Positions 17,701-24,663 of a DNA stretch of 34,690 nt are shown piece by piece. The notes beneath the pieces were generated by a model that was given only the letters and a program-made list of their open reading frames with translations, searched no databases and was not told the origin of the DNA. Position 1 is the first letter of the stretch, and every line of letters begins with the position of its first letter. The DNA is from Candidatus Brevefilum sp. GTDB lineage: Bacteria; Chloroflexota; Anaerolineae; Anaerolineales; Anaerolineaceae. The translations under genes were made by a program, and so were the position numbers. The stretch spans positions 1-34,690 of the forward strand of contig JAHYJN010000029.1 of assembly GCA_019428905.1 (NCBI GenBank), in the 5' to 3' direction.

Positions 17701-19079
17701 CGAGAAACCAGGCAGAACAGGATCGGTGAAGACGCTGTCAATGAGAGCAGTTCGGTCAACAGGTCGATTGACGAGGCATCTGCCCAATGAAGGTCTTCAA
17801 GGATGATGATCAGCGGCTGCTTACTTGCCAGGCAGCGGAAAAAGGTTTGCAGCGCCTGGAGATATTTTATGCGCAGTTCCTGGGCATGTAAGCGGTGAAT
17901 TTGTGCTTCCTCTTCATCAGTAAGCCCTAATTCCAGCAGGTGGGCAAGGTAAAGCCCCAGGTCCTCCTCATCCGGACAGATTTCATCCCTGATGGTGACC
18001 TCTAAGATCTCCTTAACTCGGGCATCGGGTGTGGTGTGAGAGATATCCATCGCAGCGCGCAAGAGGTTTTTTAATAGGTGGTAAGCAAGTTCTTGTCCAA
18101 AGGCGAGTCCATGGGCTTCAATCCAGCGTATGGGCGAGGTTTGACGGATGGACCGTAACTGGCGCTTCCACTCCAGAATCAACCTTGATTTACCGATTCC
18201 TGGTTCACCCAGAACCAGGCCGGCGCGACCCAACCCGGCCAGTAAGGTCTCACTGAGTTCAAGCAGCAGGTCCAGTTCAGTTTGACGTCCCACCATGGCC
18301 GTGTTTTGTGAAATCGGCATCCTTTGGATACTTTCCCTGCGGTCAATGATTTGATCAACCAACCACAAGGTGTGGCCTTCATCAAGCTGGTCGCAAAAGT
18401 CGATATCCAATTGTGTACACTTGACGAAAGACCGGATGAAGCGGTATGTGTCTTCAAAAAGAATAATTTCACTGTGGGGAATGTTCGTGCAAATGGCAAT
18501 ATCCATACACTCAAGAGTCTGGTTCAGGGATTGAAAGTCGAATTTGAGGTTGGATTTAATATTACCGATCATGATGGGGCCTGTATTGAGCACCATGTTG
18601 ACCTGGATTTGCACGCCGTATATTTCGAGCAGGTGTTTGTTATAAGCGAGGATATCCTCCATAACCAGCGATGCGGAGTGCACGGCACGCAGAGGATCAT
18701 CTTCGTGGGTAATCGGCGCGCCAAAAAAGGCCAAAAGGGTTTTTTCCCAAAGTTTTGCAATCGCCCCTTCATACTGGAAGATGCGGTTTGCGATGCGATC
18801 CAACAATTCGTTGAGGACCTGGTTTCGTTCTATTTTTGGAACTTTTTCGTCAAATTCGTCAATATTGGCAATCGTGAGCATGATTGCGGTGACCGTTCGG
18901 CGTTCTTGCGCCAGGTAAGGGGCTGAGCGAACTTTGTTGACCAAGGCCGGGGGCGCGGAGGACGCCAGGCGGGAAAAGTAAAGATCTTCTCGTTGGGGGC
19001 TGACTGAAACGGGATGACCACATGTCGTGCACACATGGGTTCCAACGCGAAGTTCTGTTTGGCAAAATGTGCAGTTCAT
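14721..19079 (-). CDS. Zinc ribbon-pseudocyclase-AAA/STAND-TPR-SpoIIE phosphatase
   Basis: A 1452-residue signalling protein. A zinc ribbon (Cys3, Cys6, Cys17, Cys20) is followed by a class III nucleotide-cyclase-like domain (about 60-245: ERRTVTAI, FFGAPITHEDDP, LNTGPIMIGNI). The positions of both metal-binding aspartates are altered (LTIANID at 68-74 and KLWEKTLLAFFGAP at 109-122), so it is probably inactive. Next is an AAA_16/STAND ATPase with Walker A GEPGIGKS (291-298) and Walker B LIIILEDLHWAD (423-434), then a long TPR-like helical region (about 690-1190). Last is a SpoIIE/PP2C-type phosphatase (1204-1452) with metal ligands intact: SGDFF Asp1245, IADVGDKGAG Asp1263 and Asp1266, YTDGITE Asp1386, DDVTL 1438-1439. 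No transmembrane segment is seen. It is divergent from the CNB-PH gene. The likely role is sensing and switching through protein dephosphorylation; the target is unknown. Confidence 0.9.
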   Translation of the reverse strand: MNCTFCQTELRVGTHVCTTCGHPVSVSPQREDLYFSRLASSAPPALVNKVRSAPYLAQERRTVTAIMLTIANIDEFDEKVPKIERNQVLNELLDRIANRIFQYEGAIAKLWEKTLLAFFGAPITHEDDPLRAVHSASLVMEDILAYNKHLLEIYGVQIQVNMVLNTGPIMIGNIKSNLKFDFQSLNQTLECMDIAICTNIPHSEIILFEDTYRFIRSFVKCTQLDIDFCDQLDEGHTLWLVDQIIDRRESIQRMPISQNTAMVGRQTELDLLLELSETLLAGLGRAGLVLGEPGIGKSRLILEWKRQLRSIRQTSPIRWIEAHGLAFGQELAYHLLKNLLRAAMDISHTTPDARVKEILEVTIRDEICPDEEDLGLYLAHLLELGLTDEEEAQIHRLHAQELRIKYLQALQTFFRCLASKQPLIIILEDLHWADASSIDLLTELLSLTASSPILFCLVSRQDHDSIGWNLVRAVRERIGPRLTEIRLDNLQESESQALVEQLINLRGIPQVIRETVIGQSEGNPYFIEELLRMLINDGVLVKQGDQFVVAPKIDVGKIPDSLQGLLTARIDRLPEEARLTLRIASVIGRYFPEKVIEHVMNEHAPGVDLLEQLNILESIRIIKVAEVKPALTYKFHHIMLHDAAYHSIVEADRVILHKSVGLALEMLYPEGEQRLASQLAHHFKQANDTQKAFHYLDIAGHVSMDAFATAEAESYFSQAVKLTEEPERLAHLYSDIGEAQAQQGKHRRAITAWKNAIQHLKRTGQIDHLARVYAWSARSAWWGYDPKHSLEICLDGLKAVEGAEESPDIAYLIHETGRAYLFNDQPEKARSFSEQALEMAQRLDAFDVQAEALATIGILPTIKPQQAIEALQKAVEISESNNLYGPASRAYINLAAVIDNLGEVRRARDYRTRALLLGNRIGGISDEPLIQQAIIKASLWLADFDDALSRFTQVHPTAGQKDTDLSESALSITLLKGLLNRFKGDFPRAIETFSDLIDRSRQAGDLDHFLGAHRALAETFLEPQLLGDPNTNNGELEISFSMLEEAQKQAENQSISSEVSLFSLLSEIYTIKSDFTNAEQALHKAQTAYRSLPMAQDRVRVILAQARLEAGRKNYKKALTLFNNADQQLEKMEGRWWRARVWVDMANVHLERNEPEDVDQAQNLFRESLAEFREMDVEYYPDVIVEKLRRVKHVSRAQAIAHRIITEELAQAGRVQHTFIPTHSPSIPGYDISGVLLPARETSGDFFDFFDLEYDQLGVVIADVGDKGAGAALYMALSRTLIRTYAGENQLCPEHVIQQVNRRILTDTQHGIFLTAVFGILNPADGIFNYVNAGHNPPVLLSKEDDHVTLTQLEKTGTLLGIFEGNTWEERQLPINPGEVLVLYTDGITEAQNEDGEFYGTERFLEVLRTEFTTSAETLRNQILEAVASFSGSSPRLDDVTLIVIAREPNDQ

Positions 19080-19113
19080 TGTATGCCCGATCGTGTAGCG
19101 TTAATATGGATAA

Positions 19114-19142
19114 AGTATATCATATTTGTTCACAAAAGCCAA
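19114..19142 (-). promoter_or_regulatory. Promoter of the pseudocyclase-phosphatase gene
   Basis: On the minus strand TTGGCT (19137-19142, 4 of 6) is followed after 17 bases by TATACT (19114-19119), with a preceding TGA making an extended -10. The predicted start near 19107 leaves a leader of about 28 bases before the ATG at 19079. Confidence 0.65.
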
Positions 19143-19190
19143 ATTCATCGCTTTCTCCCACGGCTAATTATAGAAGATTTTATTGAACCG

Positions 19191-19214
19191 GTGTGAAGGT
19201 TTGTGTGAAGGTTT
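19191..19214. repeat. Two tandem 12-bp repeats in divergent promoter region
   Basis: GTGTGAAGGTTT occurs twice head to tail (19191-19202 and 19203-19214), between the two divergent promoters and about 25 bases upstream of the -10-like TATACT of the CNB-PH gene. The placement would suit an operator for a regulator, but no protein can be named. Confidence 0.6.
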
Positions 19215-19238
19215 GTTTATTAATCGCCAAACTTGCTT

Positions 19239-19244
19239 TATACT
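19239..19244 (+). promoter_or_regulatory. Candidate -10 element for CNB-PH gene
   Basis: TATACT ends 6 bases before the ATG at 19251. There is no Shine-Dalgarno sequence between them, so the message would be leaderless or nearly so. TTGTTT at 19213-19218 is a poor -35 with 20-base spacing. Confidence 0.4.
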
Positions 19245-19250
19245 TGGAAT

Positions 19251-20939
19251 ATGGAAATCAGGCATGAAACGGTGATCGAAGTTTTATCACAAGCCCCATT
19301 GTTTGCGCAGTTAAGACCCTTTGAGCTGAAGCGGTTTGCCAGTTTATTTAATCCAGTTGTCTACCAGGATGGTGATCTGGTCTTTGATCTTGGTGATCAT
19401 GCAGAGTCCATGTACGTCTTATATGAGGGGCAGGTGGAACTTTCAATCGACGAAAGTGAAGCGGCCTTACCTTTTGCGAGGCTGGGCAGCGGTGATTTTT
19501 TCGGTGAGGAAGCGTTGCTCTACGATGATCCCCGTTATTATTCGGCAGCGGCAGTGGGGATGACGGTTTTGCTGCGTTTGGATATTGAGAATTTTCTAAT
19601 CATCCTCGGACATTTACCTCAAATTGAAAAACTGCTGGAAGTTTCAATTGACAGCCGGCGACTTTCAACCGCGGTCCCCTTGCCCTGGCTGCACGAGGAT
19701 GAATATGTCCATGTGATGACCCGGCGGCACCCTGCGATCCTCTGGTCGAAAATCGCGTTGCCGATCCTGGCTGGGGTGGGTGTGGTGCTGTTATCGATAC
19801 TGATGCAGTGGTTCTGGCTGCCTGAGCAGGCTTATGGTTGGATTGGCTTCGCTATTGGTTTGCCTGCCGCAGTAATATGGTTCACCTGGTCTTATATCGA
19901 TTGGCGCAATGATTATTTTATTGTGACCAATAAGCGCGTGGTGTGGATTGAAAAGGTCGCGTTTATTTACGAGAGCCGCCAGGAAGCGCCGTTGCGGACC
20001 ATTATGTCCGTGGGTATTCATCGCTCTCGGATTGGAACGGCTTTAGGTTTTGGCGATGTGGTGGTGACAACGTATGTCGGCACCATCCGTTTACGGGAGA
20101 TTCCCAACACAGATATGACAGCCGAGCTGATCGAATCCTACTGGCACCGGTCGGATTCGATGAATCGCCGAGAAGAAGCCCAGATGATGGGGCGTAAGTT
20201 AGAGCAAAAATTAGACTTGCCGTTTAAGGATGAGGGTGACTTCAGCTATGATGATGAGTTGCCTGTTTTAGATGAAACACCTTCTGACACAAAGGAACCG
20301 GGCTTTTTGGCGTGGTTGTTTTCAGATTTTATCAGGTTACGGTTTGAGCAAGATGGTGCGATCACTTATCGCAAACACTGGTTTGTGCTGATCCGTTATC
20401 TATGGTTGCCGGTATTGTTGATGCTGAGCGCAATCGTGGCCGCTGTTTTACGCCTGGGTGGCATGCTGGCATTTATCCCGGTTACATCGGCAATGGTGTT
20501 TATCTTGCTGGCTATGTTCGCGATTTTCTTGTGGATGTTGTACGTGTATGTGGACTGGCGTAATGATATTTTCATGGTCACCTTAGACCAAATTGTTGAC
20601 CTGGATCGGAAGCCCCTGGGTAAAGTCCGTCGGCGCTCTGCCCCGCTTGAAAACGTCCTCAGTATTGAATACGAGCGATTGGGGTTATGGGGTTACCTAT
20701 TTAATTTCGGCACGGTGTATATCATTGTGGGTACGATGCGCTTATCCTTTGACCATGTGTATAACCCCTCGGAAGTGCAGGAAGATATCTTTTACCGGAT
20801 GGGTGAGCGCCTGGAAAAGGTCAGGCAATTTGAAATTGACGCTGAACGCGAGCGCGTTTCTGAATGGATAGCAAGTTACCATCGTAAGACAGCAGGGCTA
20901 CACCAGACCCGACCTCATCGATCTCGGAGAGATGATTGA
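19251..20939 (+). CDS. CNB-like domain membrane protein with two TM-PH units
   Basis: A 562-residue protein. Residues about 10-125 resemble a Crp/PKA-type cyclic-nucleotide-binding domain (GDLVFDLGDHAESMYVLYEGQVEL, FGEEALLYDDP). The phosphate-binding cassette ends PRYYSAAAV, so Tyr stands where the conserved Arg-Ser/Thr-Ala is expected. The rest is an internal duplication. Each half has a pair of hydrophobic segments (about 168-190 and 196-215; 380-400 and 408-432) followed by WRND and a bacterial PH-like (bPH2/DUF304) domain (220-285 and 437-505). A TTG six codons upstream is possible, but the ATG at 19251 begins the conserved part. It is divergent from the pseudocyclase-phosphatase gene. 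A membrane-attached sensor is a reasonable guess; ligand binding is doubtful. Confidence 0.85.
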   Translation: MEIRHETVIEVLSQAPLFAQLRPFELKRFASLFNPVVYQDGDLVFDLGDHAESMYVLYEGQVELSIDESEAALPFARLGSGDFFGEEALLYDDPRYYSAAAVGMTVLLRLDIENFLIILGHLPQIEKLLEVSIDSRRLSTAVPLPWLHEDEYVHVMTRRHPAILWSKIALPILAGVGVVLLSILMQWFWLPEQAYGWIGFAIGLPAAVIWFTWSYIDWRNDYFIVTNKRVVWIEKVAFIYESRQEAPLRTIMSVGIHRSRIGTALGFGDVVVTTYVGTIRLREIPNTDMTAELIESYWHRSDSMNRREEAQMMGRKLEQKLDLPFKDEGDFSYDDELPVLDETPSDTKEPGFLAWLFSDFIRLRFEQDGAITYRKHWFVLIRYLWLPVLLMLSAIVAAVLRLGGMLAFIPVTSAMVFILLAMFAIFLWMLYVYVDWRNDIFMVTLDQIVDLDRKPLGKVRRRSAPLENVLSIEYERLGLWGYLFNFGTVYIIVGTMRLSFDHVYNPSEVQEDIFYRMGERLEKVRQFEIDAERERVSEWIASYHRKTAGLHQTRPHRSRRDD

Positions 20940-20949
20940 TCCGGTTGAT

Positions 20950-21042
20950 GGTTTGACATAACAAAGGTTTTACATAACAAAGGTTTGACATAACAAAGGT
21001 TTGACATAACAAAGGTTTGACATAACAAAGGTTTGACATAAC
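20950..21042. repeat. 16-bp tandem repeat, 5.8 copies
   Basis: Five full units of GGTTTGACATAACAAA (20950, 20966, 20982, 20998 and 21014 as starts) and a 13-base partial sixth (21030-21042) follow without spacers. The only change is G to T in unit 2 (GGTTTTACATAACAAA). Most units contain TTGACA, the consensus -35 hexamer. The array begins 11 bases after the stop of the CNB-PH gene and ends 47 bases before def. It has no spacers, so it is not a CRISPR array. Confidence 0.95.
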
Positions 21043-21089
21043 CTTCCAAAAGGACGACTTCCGGGTAAAATTTATCCGGAGTTAACAAT

Positions 21090-21593
21090 ATGACGATACA
21101 AACGATTTACACCTATGAAGAAGATGTCCTGCGCCAAAAAGCCCAACCGGTGGAGACATTTGACGAAGAATTACGATCCCTGGTGGATGACATGATCGAG
21201 ACCATGCGGGTTGCACCAGGGGTGGGTCTGGCTGCGCCGCAAATTGGTGTATCAAAACAGGTGATCGTGGTTGAATTCGGCGACGAGGATGATGAAGCGG
21301 TGCCTGAGCAGTTATTTGTGGTGGTCAACCCGGAGATTGTGGGACAATCTAAAGATACTGTTGTCGGGATTGAGGGCTGCCTGTCGGTACCCGGCTTTGT
21401 GGGTGAGGTAGCGCGTGCCCAGGTGGTGACCGTACGCGGCCAGGATCAGCACGGGAAGAAGGTAAAAATTCGTGCGCAAGGCTGGCTCGCTCGTATTTTC
21501 CAGCATGAAATTGACCACGTCAACGGTGTGCTGTATACCGATCGCGCAGGACAGATCTGGAAGCCAGACCATGAAGAAACGGACACCATTTAG
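21090..21593 (+). CDS. def: Peptide deformylase
   Basis: A 167-residue metalloenzyme that removes the formyl group from the N-terminal methionine of new proteins. All three motifs are intact: GVGLAAPQIG (44-53), EGCLSVPG (95-102) with metal ligand Cys97, and QHEIDHVNG (138-146) with His139, Glu140 and His143. GGAG at 21078-21081 lies 8 bases before the ATG. recF starts 6 bases after its stop, so both are probably one transcript. A TAAAAT at 21066-21071 could be a -10, but no TTGACA of the upstream array is at proper distance (the nearest is 27 bases away). Confidence 0.96.
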   Translation: MTIQTIYTYEEDVLRQKAQPVETFDEELRSLVDDMIETMRVAPGVGLAAPQIGVSKQVIVVEFGDEDDEAVPEQLFVVVNPEIVGQSKDTVVGIEGCLSVPGFVGEVARAQVVTVRGQDQHGKKVKIRAQGWLARIFQHEIDHVNGVLYTDRAGQIWKPDHEETDTI

Positions 21594-21599
21594 CCATCA

Positions 21600-22817
21600 A
21601 TGTACTTAAAACATCTATCACTGACCAATTTTCGAAGTTTTTCCCGGTTGGATCTTGAAGTTCCCCGGGAAATCTTTCTTTTGGTAGGTGATAATGCCCA
21701 GGGAAAGACGACGCTGCTGGAAGCTGTGTATTTCCTCTCTACCTTTACTTCTTTTCATGCCAATATGGACCGGCAGTTGATCAGTTTCACTGCCCCACAC
21801 AATGGGATTGCCGTGGGAAGGATCACAGGAGAATTCATCAAACAGGGCAGCACGCATCGGATTGAATGCCGTTTGATCCGTGAGCCGGTTGGGGTCAACG
21901 GCAGCCTGCGGTTTCGAAAAGAAGTTTTACTGGACGGGGTGAAGCGGAAAATCAGCGAGGTAATCGGCGCCTTCAACGCAGTTATCTTCCTGCCGCAAAT
22001 GGCCCGGATCATCGAAGAAGGGCCTGCTGAAAGGCGGCGCTATTTGGATATGCTCATCTCCCAGGTCTCACCGCGGTATGTTGCCCATCTGAACGATTAT
22101 GCTCAAACGCTGTCACAGCGCAATGCGCTCCTCAAGACGTTGGGGGAAAGGGGCGGTGATCCAGGACAACTGGCGGTGTGGGATGGGATGCTGGCTCGAC
22201 ACGGCGCGCATATTATGCGGGACCGCATTTTGGCGATCCGCGAAGTTGAAGCTGAAGCCAAGCGGGTTCATTATGACTTAACCAACGGGCGAGAGGTTTT
22301 ACGACTGGATTACCAGCCTGCTTATGATCCATTAACCGCAGCAAATGGGCAAATGGCACTGCCCGTCACAACTGTGGCAGATCGCTCAGGATTTTCGGTT
22401 GAGGAAATTGAAGACGGCTTGATAGGAGCTTTACGAAAGCTGCAGCGTGAAGAGATCGCACGGGGCGTGACAACCATCGGCCCACACCGGGATGAACTGC
22501 GTTTTCTCAGCAACCAGGTTGACCTGGGCGACTATGGCTCACGGGGGCAGGGGAGGACGGCCCTGTTGGCGATGAAGCTGGCAGAAGTTACCTGGCTGCA
22601 GAAACGCACAGGTGAGTGGCCGGTCTTACTGCTGGATGAGATCATGTCAGAGCTGGATACCGGGCGCCGGGACGACCTGCTGGCAGCACTGTCAGCGTGT
22701 GACCAGGCTATTCTCACCTCAACGGACCTTTCGATGTTTGCCCCCGGCTTTGTCAAGTCACACCCAGTATGGCGTGTGGCAGCGGGTGTGGTTAAACAAG
22801 AAGAGCATGAACCGTAA
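21600..22817 (+). CDS. recF: DNA replication and repair protein RecF
   Basis: A 405-residue SMC-like ATPase that helps load RecA at single-strand gaps with RecO and RecR. Motifs are NFRSF (10-14), Walker A GDNAQGKTT (30-38), the ABC signature region GSRGQGRTA, and Walker B VLLLDEIMSELD. The length is slightly above the typical 360-380 residues. The start is 6 bases after the def stop and the reading frame begins with the conserved MYLKHLSLTNFRSF. In many bacteria recF sits with dnaA, dnaN and gyrB; here it follows def instead, so the usual origin-region linkage is lost. Confidence 0.96.
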   Translation: MYLKHLSLTNFRSFSRLDLEVPREIFLLVGDNAQGKTTLLEAVYFLSTFTSFHANMDRQLISFTAPHNGIAVGRITGEFIKQGSTHRIECRLIREPVGVNGSLRFRKEVLLDGVKRKISEVIGAFNAVIFLPQMARIIEEGPAERRRYLDMLISQVSPRYVAHLNDYAQTLSQRNALLKTLGERGGDPGQLAVWDGMLARHGAHIMRDRILAIREVEAEAKRVHYDLTNGREVLRLDYQPAYDPLTAANGQMALPVTTVADRSGFSVEEIEDGLIGALRKLQREEIARGVTTIGPHRDELRFLSNQVDLGDYGSRGQGRTALLAMKLAEVTWLQKRTGEWPVLLLDEIMSELDTGRRDDLLAALSACDQAILTSTDLSMFAPGFVKSHPVWRVAAGVVKQEEHEP

Positions 22818-22933
22818 TTAAATCCCGAAGTGGAAAAATGAACTGGTAATAGGGATACAGAACAACAGCCCATCAGACTGTGATATCAAAAAATTTGGGG
22901 CTGAAATGATGACTGAAAAGGAGATTTTCGAAT

Positions 22934-23512
22934 ATGGATTTACAAACCATTGTTAACAAAAGCCGAAGTTATCGTCGATTTGATGAAAGTCACAAGATTG
23001 AAGGAGCGCTAATACGGGATTGGATTCGTTTAGCACAACATTCTCCTTCAGGCATGAATGCCCAGCCGTTGAAATTCTGGCTGAGCAACACACCCGAGAT
23101 GAATGACTTGATTTTCCCACACTTGGGATGGGCCGGCGCCTTGAAGGATTGGGGTGGACCTGCTGAGGGCGAACGCCCCAGCGCCTATATCTTGATCTTA
23201 GGGGACACGGAGATCAGGGAGACATTCAACGTCGACCATGGGATTGCTGCCCAAAGCATCCTGTTGGGCGCAACTGAAGCGGGTTATGGCGGCTGTATGA
23301 TTGGATCCGTTCGGCGAGAAGAAGTGCGAAAGGCATTGGGAATCCCTGAGCGATTTCAAATCTTACTGGCAATTGCCCTGGGCAAGCCTGCTGAACAAGT
23401 GGTGGTTGAACCGGTTGGCGAGGATGGCTCAGTTACCTATTACCGTGATCAAAACAGCGTCCACCATGTACCGAAGCGCCGTTTAGCTGAGCTGATCCTG
23501 CACGATGTTTAA
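22934..23512 (+). CDS. Nitroreductase-family flavoprotein
   Basis: A 192-residue member of the FMN-dependent nitroreductase family. The FMN phosphate region SRSYRRF (10-16), SPSGMNAQPLKFW (37-49), and the distal FMN motif EAGYGGCMIGSV (about 115-126) are all visible. Members reduce nitro compounds, quinones or flavins with NAD(P)H; the natural substrate here cannot be told. AAGGAG lies 10 bases before the ATG. It starts 116 bases after recF with no clear terminator between, so some co-transcription is possible. It ends at the hairpin at 23534-23565. Confidence 0.92.
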   Translation: MDLQTIVNKSRSYRRFDESHKIEGALIRDWIRLAQHSPSGMNAQPLKFWLSNTPEMNDLIFPHLGWAGALKDWGGPAEGERPSAYILILGDTEIRETFNVDHGIAAQSILLGATEAGYGGCMIGSVRREEVRKALGIPERFQILLAIALGKPAEQVVVEPVGEDGSVTYYRDQNSVHHVPKRRLAELILHDV

Positions 23513-23533
23513 GCATTAACCAATTAAAGGGAT

Positions 23534-23565
23534 AACGCCACAGGTTTCAATGCGCCTGCAGCGTT
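23534..23565 (+). terminator. Intrinsic terminator after nitroreductase gene
   Basis: AACGC (23534-23538) pairs with GCGTT (23561-23565) and CAGG (23541-23544) with CCTG (23555-23558), with a CA/CA internal mismatch between the two stems, followed by TTTT. It lies between convergent genes; the U-tract favours the plus strand. Confidence 0.75.
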
Positions 23566-23571
23566 TTTTAT

Positions 23572-24627
23572 TTACCAGGTCTCAGTGACCTTATGCAAGC
23601 CGCGTGGGTTGTCGACGTCAAAGCCCCGGGTATTGGCTAAGTACATCGCAAACATTTGGGCTGGGATGATGGCTGTGATGGGGGAGAGCCACTCAGGAAC
23701 GCCGCTGGGTAATACCAGGTTGTGGTCTGCCATGGCCAGCAGGTCTTGTTGATCGCTGAGCATGACCACTTCGGCATAGCGTTCCTTGACTTTGTCCACT
23801 GTGGCCTTCAATTCTGGCACCATCTTGCCGCTTGGGCCAACGATAAACACCGGGAAGCCACGCTCGACAAGTGCTACTGGCCCGTGGAGAAAATCAGCGC
23901 TGGAATAGGGCTCCGCGATGGTATAGGTGAGTTCCTTCATCTTGAGCGAAAACTCGAAGGCGGAAGCATAATTGAAACCGCGCCCAATCACTGTACATTT
24001 CGTCATGTAGCGATAGCGTTCAACGAGGTGACGGACGTGCTCTTCCAGGGCAAACACCTGCTCTACTCGTTGGGGGAGAGCTTGGAGATCCTGGCGATAT
24101 GTTTGGGACGGATCCAATTCGGCTGAAAGAAGGGCCAAGGTAGTCAGTTGAGCGGTATAGGTTTTGGTCGCTGCCAGGGATAACTCTTCACCTGCGTTTA
24201 AATCCAGGACGATGTCAGCGATCGTGGCTAAATCAGAATTGGGCAGATTGGTGATGGCGGCTGTGAGCGCGCCCTGCTGCTTTCCTTCCGCCAGCACGGA
24301 GACGATATCCGGGCTTTTACCGCTCTGGCTGATCCCAACGACCAGGGTACCCGAAAGGTCAGGGGGTTGTTGGTAGATGGTGAATAAACTGGGCGTGGCG
24401 AGGGTGACCACCATGCGGTTGTGTGCGCCGAGCAGATATTGCGCATAGCGCCCGGCGTTGTCACTGGTGCCGCGTGCTGCGATAAAGATTTGTTTGATGG
24501 CATGTGATCGGATCTGGTCTGCAAGTTCTGTAACCGCTGTTTGTGGTTGGCTGACCAGCTCACGAATGACCTCAGGCTGCTGGTGTATTTCTTTAAATAA
24601 ATGGGTGTTTTGAATCGGTCTCATCAT
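23572..24627 (-). CDS. Double-SIS sugar-phosphate isomerase/deaminase (GlmS/NagB-II-like)
   Basis: A 351-residue protein with two SIS domains, equivalent to the isomerase half of glucosamine-6-phosphate synthase without its glutaminase domain. Visible motifs are ARGTSDNAG (51-59), [10 protein letters not shown] (98-107, phosphate binding), [34 protein letters not shown], and the C-terminal [11 protein letters not shown] with the conserved Lys. Family members without the glutaminase act as glucosamine-6-phosphate deaminases (NagB-II) or aldose-ketose isomerases such as AgaS, so amino-sugar catabolism is likely. ATGATG starts follow AGGAAAGG. It lies 36 bases after the NDPK-like gene and is probably co-transcribed with it. 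Confidence 0.9.
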   Translation of the reverse strand: MMRPIQNTHLFKEIHQQPEVIRELVSQPQTAVTELADQIRSHAIKQIFIAARGTSDNAGRYAQYLLGAHNRMVVTLATPSLFTIYQQPPDLSGTLVVGISQSGKSPDIVSVLAEGKQQGALTAAITNLPNSDLATIADIVLDLNAGEELSLAATKTYTAQLTTLALLSAELDPSQTYRQDLQALPQRVEQVFALEEHVRHLVERYRYMTKCTVIGRGFNYASAFEFSLKMKELTYTIAEPYSSADFLHGPVALVERGFPVFIVGPSGKMVPELKATVDKVKERYAEVVMLSDQQDLLAMADHNLVLPSGVPEWLSPITAIIPAQMFAMYLANTRGFDVDNPRGLHKVTETW

Positions 24628-24663
24628 TAGCCTTTCCTATGTGCGCCAACTTGCTATGGGAGA

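Noticed and set aside
18324-18926. 200-codon plus-strand open frame inside the pseudocyclase gene
   Set aside because: It is antisense to the conserved cyclase-like domain and shows no motif of its own.
20821-21039. 72-codon minus-strand frame with repeated Leu-Cys-Tyr-Val
   Set aside because: Its repeats are simply the translation of the 16-bp tandem array, and it overlaps the end of the CNB-PH gene.
20950-21042. Possible CRISPR array
   Set aside because: The units are 16 bp, directly adjacent, with no unique spacers and no cas genes.
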